A stretch of 64,000 bases of DNA, from the NCBI GenBank assembly GCA_017410065.1, contig JAFQRL010000012.1:62001-126000 (forward strand), given 5' to 3'. This document shows, piece after piece, positions 8,768 to 16,630 of this stretch; position 1 is the stretch's first letter, and the number at the start of each line of letters is the position of its first letter. The notes under the pieces were generated by a model, which made no database searches, had not been told where the DNA came from, and saw only the letters and a program-made list of their open reading frames with translations. The translations under genes were made by a program, and so were the position numbers. The stretch is from Clostridia bacterium. GTDB lineage: Bacteria; Bacillota; Clostridia; Oscillospirales; CAG-272.

Positions 8768-10255
8768 ATGAATATTGAGGAATTGAAAAGCCTTAAGCTT
8801 ACGGTGGGTGAGATAGCCGAGGTCGAATTAATTGAGGGAAGCTACGAAAAGGACGGTAAGGAAACCGTGGGGCTTCCGTCTATGTATAGAGTTTTGGTCG
8901 AATCCCGTCTCGGCGGAGATTCATATATCCGCCACGAAATATGGTTGCCCGATAATTTCAACGGAAGATTTCTCGGGCTCGGAAATGGCGGTATCGGCGG
9001 AACGCTATCCCCCGATAACTGTCGGTATTGCAGGGAAGGGTACGCCGTTGCTCAAACCGACTGCGGCACCTCTGCTCTCAGAGCAGGGCTGGTAAAGAAG
9101 GCATCGGAAGCGCTTTGGCTCGATTATGGCTGGAGATCCACTCACGCTATGACGGTTGCGGCAAAGGAGCTGATATGCGCCTATTACGGCAAAGCCCCCG
9201 AATACTCATATTTCAAGGGCGCCTCGGCAGGTGGCGCGCAAGCCTTCTCGGAGGCTCAAAGATTTCCCGAGGACTACGACGGAATTCTGGCATACGTTCC
9301 ATCAAACAACACACTTTATCTTGTCGTCTATTTCCTTTGGTGTCATATAGTCCTTTGCGATAAGAATGGGGTAGCTTATATAAGCGATGCCGAAAAGTAT
9401 AGGATACATAAATGCGCCGTGGATTATTTCAATAAATTTGATAAGATCGAAGAAGGCGAAAGCTACGTGGCAAATGGCTGGGCAGGAGAAAATACCGTTG
9501 AGGACTTCCTCGGATTTCTGAAGGAAAGAATGCCCGAGCTGACAGATTTTCAGCTTGATGCCCTGAGAAAACTCTACACGGGTCCCGTGAATCCCAAAAC
9601 AGGCGAGCAGATATATTGCGGTATGCCTATCGGCTCGGAAATGAATTGCGGATATATGGGCGAGTCGAATGCATCTCGGGATTTCGGCTTCCCCTGGTTC
9701 AAGATATTCTTCGGCGAGGGCTACGACGACCGCGATTTCGATTTTGCAGAGCTTCTTGATGAAATGATAGAAGCCATCGGTGACGATTTCACGAAAAACG
9801 CCCCCGACCTTTCAGCATTTAAGAATAAGGGCGGCAAGCTGGTCGTTTATTCGGGCGGCGAGGATCCTTTGGGTCCTTGGGCTGACGCTATGAATTATTA
9901 TAACCGTGTGTGCGCTGCAATGGGCGGATATGAAAGAACCTCCGAATTCTTCAGATATTTCGTGATGCCGGGAAGAGCTCACAGCACCAACGGCTACGGA
10001 ATAAACCGAGTTTATGCAACCGAGGACGGCGAGCCCGAGCTGAACGCAGTACGCAAATGGCGAGAGCGGGGAATAGCCCCCGAGTGCCTCTACGGCGCCC
10101 GAGTTATCGAGCAAAAGGACGAGAGCGGAGCCACAGTCGGGGAGGAGATGCGCTTCATAAAACCCATCTATCCTTACACCGCAAACAAAAAGGAGGGCGT
10201 GGATTTCCCAAAATGCACCGCCGCTCGCTATCTGAACAACATTACCAAAGGTTAA
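8768..10255 (+). CDS. Tannase/feruloyl esterase family protein lacking the Cys pair
   Basis: This 495-residue alpha/beta hydrolase has the layout of the tannase/feruloyl esterase family: LGNGGIGG, a YAVAQTDCGTS strand, nucleophile S153 in KGASAGGAQ, acid D366 in GGEDPLGPW and catalytic H405 in PGRAHS. In characterised members the residues before the Ser and after the His are cysteines that form a disulfide (the CS-D-HC pattern). Here they are A152 and S406, so both partners have been lost together. There is no signal peptide, which fits a cytoplasmic enzyme where a disulfide would not form. The likely substrates are aromatic or other esters from plant material. GGAGG precedes the ATG. Confidence 0.82.
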   Translation: MNIEELKSLKLTVGEIAEVELIEGSYEKDGKETVGLPSMYRVLVESRLGGDSYIRHEIWLPDNFNGRFLGLGNGGIGGTLSPDNCRYCREGYAVAQTDCGTSALRAGLVKKASEALWLDYGWRSTHAMTVAAKELICAYYGKAPEYSYFKGASAGGAQAFSEAQRFPEDYDGILAYVPSNNTLYLVVYFLWCHIVLCDKNGVAYISDAEKYRIHKCAVDYFNKFDKIEEGESYVANGWAGENTVEDFLGFLKERMPELTDFQLDALRKLYTGPVNPKTGEQIYCGMPIGSEMNCGYMGESNASRDFGFPWFKIFFGEGYDDRDFDFAELLDEMIEAIGDDFTKNAPDLSAFKNKGGKLVVYSGGEDPLGPWADAMNYYNRVCAAMGGYERTSEFFRYFVMPGRAHSTNGYGINRVYATEDGEPELNAVRKWRERGIAPECLYGARVIEQKDESGATVGEEMRFIKPIYPYTANKKEGVDFPKCTAARYLNNITKG

Positions 10256-10441
10256 TTGAAGTTTTTCGATCCGATTTTGCAAAATCTTCCCAACAAAATT
10301 AATATTTTATCAAAAAATCCAAGAAACGAATTATAAGTAGTCAATCAAATTAAGGAAAATTTCCGCAAAATATGCAAAAATATTAGATGGTGAAATTCGC
10401 CCGAGAAAAAGTATTTAATTTTCCAAAAGGAGATTTTAATT

Positions 10442-11746
10442 ATGGCAAAGAAAAGATACGCCCAGGTAGGTCTTGGCGGCAGAGCAAGAATGTACTATAA
10501 GGCGATCGCAGAGGAATTCAACGAGACCAGCGAGCTCGTTGCGCTTTGCGACATCAACCGCACCCGCCTTGAGTATGCAAACGAGGTTCTTGAGACCGAG
10601 TTCGGTTATCCCAAGCTCCCCCTCTACGGCGCAGACGAGTTTGAGAAGATGATCGAGGAGACCAAGCCCGACGTTATCATCGTCACCTCCATCGACCGCA
10701 CCCACCATAAGTACATAATCAAGGCTATGGAAATGGGCTGTGACGTTATCTCCGAGAAGCCTATGACGGTTGACGCCGTTAAGTGCCAGGAGATAATCGA
10801 CTGCATCCAGCGCACAGGCAAAAACCTGAGAGTTACCTTCAACTATCGCTACGCACCTCACAACACCAAGGTACGTGAGCTTATTATGAACGACACCATC
10901 GGTAAGATCACCCAGGTGCACTTTGAGTGGATCCTCAATACCTCCCACGGCGCGGATTACTTCCGCCGCTGGCACAGAGATAAGAGAAATTCGGGCGGTA
11001 TGCTCGTTCATAAGTCAACTCACCACTTCGACCTCGTAAACTTCTGGCTCGGTACTTATCCCAAGCGCGTCTTCGCCTTTGGCGACCTTAAGTTCTACGG
11101 CAGAGAAAACGCAGAAAACAGAGGTGTTACAAAGTTCTATTCCCGCGCATTCGGTCAGAAAAATTCCGAGGGCGACCCCTTCGCACTTCGTCTTGATAAC
11201 AACGAGAACCTTAAGAGACTCTATCTCGATGCAGAGCACGAGGACGGCTACATCCGCGACCAGTCCGTATTCGGAGACAACATCTCCATTGAGGACACGA
11301 TGAACGTTCTTGTTCAGTACGCATCGGGCGCACAGCTCTCCTATTCTCTTAACACCTACTCTCCCTGGGAGGGCTTCAAGGTATGCTTCACAGGCACAAA
11401 GGGTAGAATGGAGCTAGAGGTCAAGGAGGCAGTCTACGTAAACGCAGGCGGCGACTCCAAGAACGAGGGCGTTGTAAACAGCAAGAGAATAACCGTTTAT
11501 CCCCTCTTCGGTCAGCACTATGACGTTGAGATCCCCGAGGGCACAGGCGCACACGGCGGCGGCGACGCAGTTCTTCTCAACGACCTCTTCGGCGTACCCG
11601 TTGAGGATCCCTACAAGAGAGCCGCAAGCTATGTGGACGGCGCGCTCTCCATCCTCACAGGCATCTCGGCGAATAAGTCTATCGCCACAGGTATGCCCGT
11701 TGACGTTATGTCGCTCGTTGACCTCCCCGGTTATAGAAAGATATAA
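10442..11746 (+). CDS. Gfo/Idh/MocA family oxidoreductase
   Basis: This 434-residue NAD(P)-dependent sugar or polyol dehydrogenase-like protein has an N-terminal Rossmann fold (VGLGGRARMYYKAI, with DIN at the end of the second strand), the family EKP motif in SEKPMTVDAVK near residue 105, and a C-terminal alpha/beta substrate domain containing KSTHHFDLVNFWLG, whose His residues are typical of the active site. It has a good ribosome site (AAAAGGAG) and is followed directly by a strong terminator, so it appears monocistronic. Together with the sugar isomerase downstream it suggests metabolism of an unusual sugar. The substrate is not identifiable. Confidence 0.88.
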   Translation: MAKKRYAQVGLGGRARMYYKAIAEEFNETSELVALCDINRTRLEYANEVLETEFGYPKLPLYGADEFEKMIEETKPDVIIVTSIDRTHHKYIIKAMEMGCDVISEKPMTVDAVKCQEIIDCIQRTGKNLRVTFNYRYAPHNTKVRELIMNDTIGKITQVHFEWILNTSHGADYFRRWHRDKRNSGGMLVHKSTHHFDLVNFWLGTYPKRVFAFGDLKFYGRENAENRGVTKFYSRAFGQKNSEGDPFALRLDNNENLKRLYLDAEHEDGYIRDQSVFGDNISIEDTMNVLVQYASGAQLSYSLNTYSPWEGFKVCFTGTKGRMELEVKEAVYVNAGGDSKNEGVVNSKRITVYPLFGQHYDVEIPEGTGAHGGGDAVLLNDLFGVPVEDPYKRAASYVDGALSILTGISANKSIATGMPVDVMSLVDLPGYRKI

Positions 11747-11769
11747 TCAGGTAATTATAAAAAAAGAGC

Positions 11770-11806
11770 AAAAAGCGTGTTCTTCGCAACGGAGAACACG
11801 CTTTTT
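11770..11806 (+). terminator. Strong intrinsic terminator after the dehydrogenase
   Basis: AAAAAGCGTGTTCT at 11770-11783 pairs with AGAACACGCTTTTT at 11793-11806 around a 9-base loop. Confidence 0.9.
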
Positions 11807-11809
11807 AAT

Positions 11810-11867
11810 AAAAAACGAAGCAAGAATTAAAGGTAATTTCTCTCCTTTGTCTAGCTTCGTTTTTTTA
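11810..11867. terminator. Second hairpin, nested, possibly bidirectional
   Basis: AAAAAACGAAGC at 11810-11821 pairs with GCTTCGTTTTTT at 11854-11865. Its loop contains a further AAAGG/CCTTT stem. The symmetry of A and T tracts would let it act on either strand. Confidence 0.6.
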
Positions 11868-11884
11868 TTTGGTTTCAGTTATGA

Positions 11885-12044
11885 GCTTGGCTTTGCCAAG
11901 CATTTGGATTTTGCTATACGCAAAAGGTATGAGTCCGCAAAGCGAGCCGTTTAGATACGATTGCCCTAAACTAACTTCAAACGCGGCGAAGCCGCTCATA
12001 ACGATGCGGAGCATCTCATAACTCATAACTTGCCCATAGGGCAA
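11885..12044. repeat. Array of short perfect palindromes
   Basis: In order: GCTTGG/CCAAGC (11885-11901), TTTTGC/GCAAAA (11909-11925), GCGGC-GAA-GCCGC (11983-11995), GATGC-GGA-GCATC (12003-12015) and TTGCCC-ATA-GGGCAA (12030-12044). The last three have three-base loops and are only 7 and 14 bases apart. A short direct repeat (TCATAACTCATAACT) sits between the last two. This looks like a composite intergenic repeat element. Confidence 0.6.
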
Positions 12045-12072
12045 TCATAGTTGGCTTGCCGCTCTCCGAGCG

Positions 12073-12903
12073 TCAAGCCTCACGAAGGAGCTTTTTGAGA
12101 AATGCAAGGGTATCGATTATATCCTTTGTTTGTTGCTCGCCCGATATCTCGCGCTCGATAATATAATTGCCCTGATAGCCAACCTCCTCCAAGCGGCGGA
12201 TGACCTCGGGGATATTCGCCATACCCTCGCCAACCTTCATCTGCTTGCCGAGAAGGGTGCCCGTTGTGGGATAGTTGCCGTCCTTGATGTGGGTGTCCAT
12301 AACGTACTTGCCGAAAACGGTGATAGCATCTGCGGAGTTGCCCTTGCCGTAAAGGATAAGGTTTGCCGTATCCATATTGATACCAACGTTAGAAAGCCCG
12401 ATATCCTCAATAACGCGAAGCAGAGTGATGGGAGTTTCCTGACCTGTTTCAAAGAGGAAGCAAATACCGAGCTTGCCAAACTCCTCGGCAATATAGCGAA
12501 GGGTGGCAACAACGTCGCGGTATTTTTGGTCGTTCATATTTTCGGGGAGGAAGCCTGCGTGAGTCGCAACGCGCTTGCAGCCTATTCTCGCGGCAAATTT
12601 TGCGCCGACAATAAGCTCCTCCGACCTTTTCATACGGTAAGCCTCGGGCACGATGCCGAGAGTTGAGGGGCCGTCTATAAAGTTCCATTTTGCTGGACCC
12701 GACCAGCCTGCCCAAACGGTGGATATCTCAATTCCGTATTCATCTGCGGCAGCCTTTACCTCGTCTGCGTATTCGTCCGAATAAAGAGACATATCCCAAA
12801 TAGTGATCTGGCAGCACTCGCAGCCGATATCGCGGAGCTTCTTCATCTCCTCTCTGATATCCTTATCGTGCTTTAACGTTATAAGAGCACCTATCTTATT
12901 CAT
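12073..12903 (-). CDS. Sugar phosphate isomerase/epimerase (xylose isomerase-like TIM barrel)
   Basis: This 276-residue AP-endonuclease-2/xylose-isomerase-like barrel has metal-site residues in the expected order: ATHAGFLP (His), FETGQE (Glu), GINMDTANLI (Asp), DTHIKDG (His, Asp) and a C-terminal YIIERE (Glu). Such enzymes interconvert keto- and aldo-sugars or epimerise inosose-like compounds. I chose ATG 12903 because AAAGGA lies just upstream; an ATG at 12921 would have no ribosome site and is itself part of that sequence. It is divergently transcribed from an AraC regulator that probably controls it. Confidence 0.85.
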   Translation of the reverse strand: MNKIGALITLKHDKDIREEMKKLRDIGCECCQITIWDMSLYSDEYADEVKAAADEYGIEISTVWAGWSGPAKWNFIDGPSTLGIVPEAYRMKRSEELIVGAKFAARIGCKRVATHAGFLPENMNDQKYRDVVATLRYIAEEFGKLGICFLFETGQETPITLLRVIEDIGLSNVGINMDTANLILYGKGNSADAITVFGKYVMDTHIKDGNYPTTGTLLGKQMKVGEGMANIPEVIRRLEEVGYQGNYIIEREISGEQQTKDIIDTLAFLKKLLREA

Positions 12904-12954
12904 AGCTCTGTTTCCTTTCATCGGTAAAAGATAAAAAAATATTGATTTTTTATA

Positions 12955-12994
12955 TTGACAATTTTATTATATAATGTTAAAATAACCCTGTCAA
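12955..12994. promoter_or_regulatory. Overlapping face-to-face promoters (isomerase / AraC)
   Basis: On the minus strand, TTGACA (12989-12994) and TATAAT (12966-12971) have a 17-base spacer and serve the isomerase. On the plus strand, TTGACA (12955-12960) and TAAAAT (12978-12983), also with a 17-base spacer, serve the AraC gene. The two overlap almost completely, so polymerases would compete. Confidence 0.75.
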
Positions 12995-13041
12995 TAAAAC
13001 ATTTTTGACATTTATATGATAATTTTGAAATAGAGGCGAAA

Positions 13042-13872
13042 ATGAACGTTTACGAGCATCATAACCTTGAGGCAAAGGCTCTCCCCATAATACTGAAGGA
13101 GGGGGTAGCAGCTCGCTCTGCGCAAATGTTTCACCCCTCAAATTGGCACGAAAACGTGGAGATCATCTTCGTGCTTTCGGGAGAGGGAGAAATATCCAAT
13201 AACGGCATAGCTTACCCCTTGGGTGAGGGAGATATTGCCGTTGTGAACAGCAACTGCCTTCACAGCATCTATTCCGCCAATTCCAGGGTAAAATACAGAT
13301 ACCTCATAATCGACCGCACCTTCTGCATAGAAAACGGTTGCGACACGGATAGCATATCCTTCTCACCCATAGTAAAGGACGACCGCCTCTTTGCCGTCTG
13401 CGATGAGCTTTACTCGGCATACACAGGCGGCGAGGGTGCTCCGCAGAGAGTCCTCAATATAAGAAGACTGCTTCTTGACGTGCTTTATATTCTTTGCTCC
13501 GAGCACGGCACTCACCGAGGTCGGGTAGAAAATTCGGATAAGCGCGCCTCTTATATCAGAGCCGCCATCGAATATATAAAAGCCTCATATCAGGGAGATA
13601 TATCTCTTTCGGACGTGGCTCGCTTCGTTGGAATAAACGAAAGCTATCTTTCAAGGGAATTTCATAAATACACAGGCGAGACCTTTATTTCCTATCTGAA
13701 TTACATCCGCTGTAAGGAGGCGAAAAAGCTCCTTCTCGACCAAAGCTTAAGCATCACCGCCGTGGCGGAACTCACAGGCTTCAGAGATAATTCCTATTTC
13801 TCAAAGACCTTCAAGCGATACGTTGGCACCCTACCCGGGAAATACAGAGAAAAGGAAGGGGAGCTCTTATAA
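13042..13872 (+). CDS. AraC-family regulator with cupin sensor
   Basis: This 276-residue transcription factor has an N-terminal cupin-like sensor (about 15-100, with HPSNWHENVEI and GEGDIAVVNSNCLHSI) and a C-terminal pair of helix-turn-helix motifs (about 170-270, with SLSDVARFVGINESYLSREF and AVAELTGFRDNSYFSKTFKRY). The sensor probably binds a sugar. It is divergent from the sugar isomerase with overlapping promoters, so it most likely regulates that gene and itself. GAGGCG precedes the ATG. Confidence 0.88.
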   Translation: MNVYEHHNLEAKALPIILKEGVAARSAQMFHPSNWHENVEIIFVLSGEGEISNNGIAYPLGEGDIAVVNSNCLHSIYSANSRVKYRYLIIDRTFCIENGCDTDSISFSPIVKDDRLFAVCDELYSAYTGGEGAPQRVLNIRRLLLDVLYILCSEHGTHRGRVENSDKRASYIRAAIEYIKASYQGDISLSDVARFVGINESYLSREFHKYTGETFISYLNYIRCKEAKKLLLDQSLSITAVAELTGFRDNSYFSKTFKRYVGTLPGKYREKEGELL

Positions 13873-13941
13873 AGCTTTTCGGTGCGTTGTCGCGGAAAAT
13901 GCCGCAAAAGGCTCTTTTGGCAGAGCACTCACCGACGGGGT

Positions 13942-14808
13942 TTATTTTGCGCCTCGGATAAATTCGCTCGGCGAGATGCCGGTGCGCTTTTTGAAAATAT
14001 TCGTGAGATAATGCACCGAGGAAAGATTCATCATTTCGGCAATATCCGTCAGCGTGTGGCCGCCCTTCTTTATCAGCTCCTTCGTGTAGTCAACTCGCAG
14101 ATCGGTGAGATAGTCGATCACCGTTTGCCCCGTTGCCTCGCGGAACGCCTTGGAGAGGGAGGTCTTGTTCGTGTTAAAGAGAAAGCAAAGATCGTCTATC
14201 CTTATCTTCTGGCAGAAGTTCCTCTCAAGATACCTCTTAACCGCCGCGATCTCCGCAGGCATAGCAACAGGCAATTTTGATTCCGCAGGGCAGGCTGCGC
14301 TCTGCTCCTTCATTCGGATGCATCTTATCAGGAATATTTCAAGATAATTCTTTATGAGCTGATCCGCGCCGAAATCATAGCTCTCCCTCTTTTTCATATC
14401 TCTCACGTCGGGGATATTATAGGGCGGCAGATACACCGACTGCCCCTCCTTGATCATCTCCGCAAGCATCTTTTTCAGCTCCTCGGGAAGATCTGTTGGC
14501 GAATGGGTGAGCAGATCAAGGCAGTCTGCCTCACATTCAAAGCCGATTATGATTATATTGGGCGCGTCTCCCTCGGCGGAGAGGGAATGGCGCTCGTGCT
14601 CGCCGTGAAGGATAAACTGACCCGCAAGAAGCTCGCCCTTGTAATTATCCGAGCTTATCCTTATCTTCCCCTTCTCAACGTACACAAGCTCGCAAAAGCC
14701 GTGGCTGTCGTCCTTGGTGTGAAGGTTTTCGGTAAATTCAAAGTAATGAACGTTTGCAAGGCTTGAAACCTTAAGCTCCTCCTTGAAGCCTTTAAGAATA
14801 AATTCCAT
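13942..14808 (-). CDS. AraC-family regulator, second
   Basis: This 288-residue regulator has an N-terminal cupin-like ligand domain (FTENLHTKDDSHGFCELVYV near residue 15, then GQFILHGEHERHSL) and a C-terminal double helix-turn-helix (IDDLCFLFNTNKTSLSKAF and TDIAEMMNLSSVHYLTNIFKK). I chose ATG 14808 because the alternative ATG at 14853 falls inside the promoter spacer. It is divergent from the creatinase-like/ASRT/creatininase-like operon and is the likely regulator of that operon. Confidence 0.87.
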   Translation of the reverse strand: MEFILKGFKEELKVSSLANVHYFEFTENLHTKDDSHGFCELVYVEKGKIRISSDNYKGELLAGQFILHGEHERHSLSAEGDAPNIIIIGFECEADCLDLLTHSPTDLPEELKKMLAEMIKEGQSVYLPPYNIPDVRDMKKRESYDFGADQLIKNYLEIFLIRCIRMKEQSAACPAESKLPVAMPAEIAAVKRYLERNFCQKIRIDDLCFLFNTNKTSLSKAFREATGQTVIDYLTDLRVDYTKELIKKGGHTLTDIAEMMNLSSVHYLTNIFKKRTGISPSEFIRGAK

Positions 14809-14833
14809 ATTGTCGGTCCGATCTAAAAAATAC

Positions 14834-14870
14834 TTTACAATATTATACCACAAATTTACGATAATGTAAA
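14834..14870 (-). promoter_or_regulatory. Promoter and palindrome upstream of second AraC gene
   Basis: On the minus strand, TTTACA (14865-14870) and TATAAT (14842-14847) are 17 bases apart. The segment is bounded by TTTACA at 14834-14839 and its inverted copy TGTAAA at 14865-14870, with ATTAT/ATAAT just inside. This gives a candidate operator. Confidence 0.65.
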
Positions 14871-14928
14871 GACAAATAAATAATATTGTGATAAAATAAA
14901 ATAAAAATGCAAAAAAGGAGATCTCAAA

Positions 14929-16101
14929 ATGAGTAGAATCTGCATTCCCTACGAGGAATATCAGGAAAGAATCAAAAAGGCGGCTAAAATGGTCGCAGAC
15001 AAGGGACTTGACGTTATGCTCGTTTGCTCCACAGAGAGCGACTATGCAAACGCAAGATACTTCTCAGGCTTCTGGCCTCTCTTCGAGAGAGCAGGCGTGG
15101 CTATCTCCGCAAAGGGCGACGCGGCACTCCTCGTTGGCCCCGAGTCCGCCATCTTCGGCAAGGACTGGTCCAAGATAGATAAGGTGTTCGTGCTCCGCGA
15201 GTTCCGCGAGTCGGCAGACCCCTCCTATCCCGAGCTTAAGGCAGACACCTTCAAGGACGTTTTCAAGGCTATCGGCGTTGAGGGCGAGAGTATCAAGATC
15301 GGTCTCGGCTCCTACGTTGAGTGCACCCTCCCCATCTATGAGGGACTTAAGGATGCCTACCCCAAGGCAGAGATCGTTAAGTGCAATGATATTATGGTAG
15401 ACCTCAGAAAGATCAAGTCGGAAAACGAGCTCGCTTGCATCCGCGAGGGCTTCCGTATCATCGAGCTTGCAACAGACGAGGTTATTAAGAACCTTAAGCC
15501 CGGTGTAACCGAGCTTCAGATGGTCGGCGTTGCGCAGAGAGTTATATATGAAAACGGCGCAGAGTACGAGGGGCTTCCTATGTACGTATTCTCCGAGGCT
15601 TCCACTCGTCACGCGATCTCCCGTTCCACCTATAAGACCATCGGCAAAAACGATATCGTTCAGCTCAACCTCTCCGCAAAGATAGACGGCTACTCCCCCT
15701 CCATCGGTCTTCCCGTAGTTATGGGTAAGCTTGAAGGAAAGCGCCGCGAGATCGTTGAGTTCTGCCATAAGATGCACCACTGGACAGAGGAGCAGCTCAA
15801 GGCGGGCGCATACGCAGACGATATCGCAAAGAAGTTCCTTCAGATGTATAAGGACGCAGGCTACGGCGAGAACTACGTTTACGGTCCCTGCCACGGCACA
15901 GGTATGATCGAGGTCGAGGCTCCCTGGATGGAGACCTCCACACACTATCCTCTTGAGGAGAATATGACCTTCCAGATAGACACCTTCATCTCGGGCGATA
16001 CATTCGGCTGCCGTTGGGAGAAGGGCGCGGCTATCAAGGCAGACGGCTGCGAGAGCTACACCGATTACCTTAAGAAAGGCATCATAGAGCTTGGTTTCTG
16101 A
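14929..16101 (+). CDS. M24/creatinase-family protein lacking metal ligands
   Basis: This 390-residue protein has the creatinase/aminopeptidase P fold (pita-bread domain in the C-terminal 250 residues). The metalloprotease ligands D, D, H, E, E are not all present. The first Asp is N247 in QLNLSAKIDG and the second is S258. H322 in PCHGTG is kept, the first Glu position is Asp (FQIDTF), and the last Glu is present (RWEKGAA). It is therefore unlikely to be a dinuclear metallopeptidase and looks more like creatinase, which uses the fold without metals. AAGGAG precedes the ATG. It is the first gene of an operon with an ASRT-like protein and a creatininase-family protein. Confidence 0.8.
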   Translation: MSRICIPYEEYQERIKKAAKMVADKGLDVMLVCSTESDYANARYFSGFWPLFERAGVAISAKGDAALLVGPESAIFGKDWSKIDKVFVLREFRESADPSYPELKADTFKDVFKAIGVEGESIKIGLGSYVECTLPIYEGLKDAYPKAEIVKCNDIMVDLRKIKSENELACIREGFRIIELATDEVIKNLKPGVTELQMVGVAQRVIYENGAEYEGLPMYVFSEASTRHAISRSTYKTIGKNDIVQLNLSAKIDGYSPSIGLPVVMGKLEGKRREIVEFCHKMHHWTEEQLKAGAYADDIAKKFLQMYKDAGYGENYVYGPCHGTGMIEVEAPWMETSTHYPLEENMTFQIDTFISGDTFGCRWEKGAAIKADGCESYTDYLKKGIIELGF

Positions 16102-16102
16102 T

Positions 16103-16465
16103 ATGAGTACAGTTGGAAAAAATAATTGGATAATCCCCGATTGCGAGCTTCCGCCCGAGGGCGAGGGTGTCCTTAAGGGTCACGAAAGCGTTATCGTTGT
16201 AAACGATTCGGATAAAACCGCTAAGATCAAGGTAACGGTGTTCTTCACCGATGAGAAGCCCTTTGAGGGAATCGAATGGACGGTTGAGGCAAAGCGCGTA
16301 AGATGCTTCAGAATGAATAATCTTGCCGATATGTGCGGCTATGCCGTCCCATATGAGACCCAATACGCAATGAAGCTTGAATCAAGCGAGCCCATCGTCG
16401 TTCAGTACGGCAGGCTTGATAACAGACAAACCAACCTCGCCTACTACACGACCCTCGCCTTTTAA
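16103..16465 (+). CDS. ASRT-family (sensory rhodopsin transducer-like) protein
   Basis: This 120-residue protein resembles Anabaena sensory rhodopsin transducer. The hallmark C-terminal stretch IVVQYGRLDNRQ aligns with IVVQHTRLDSRQ of ASRT, and the N-terminal GKNNWIIPDCELPP, HESVIVVND and IKVTVFFTDEKP strands follow the same order. ASRT is a small tetrameric beta-sandwich. The wider family occurs in organisms without rhodopsin and has been proposed to bind small molecules such as sugars. ATG 16103 lies one base after the stop of the creatinase-like gene, so the two are translationally coupled. There is no rhodopsin gene in the window. A role as ligand sensor or enzyme partner is my inference. 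Confidence 0.82.
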   Translation: MSTVGKNNWIIPDCELPPEGEGVLKGHESVIVVNDSDKTAKIKVTVFFTDEKPFEGIEWTVEAKRVRCFRMNNLADMCGYAVPYETQYAMKLESSEPIVVQYGRLDNRQTNLAYYTTLAF

Positions 16466-16630
16466 AGATATGTATTTTCGGAGAGCGGGGCGAGAAAACT
16501 CAACACGCCCCGCCTCTTTCCCGAAGAAGACTAAAAGCGGCTTTCTCGGTAAAATGAGCGAAAAAATGCCGAAAACGCAGCACGCCCCCGCCTGTTTGCC
16601 CCCTAAAAGCACGAAATGAGGTAATAAAAA

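Larger units (their letters stand above)
11747..12072. other. Gene-free stretch with terminators and a palindrome array
   Basis: These 326 bases hold two nested terminator-like hairpins (11770-11866) and then a run of at least five short palindromes (11885-12044). No coding frame there has a ribosome site. The composition differs from the neighbouring genes. Confidence 0.65.

Noticed and set aside
14809..14853. Longer start of the second AraC protein at 14853
   Set aside because: It lies within the promoter spacer, upstream of the expected transcription start.
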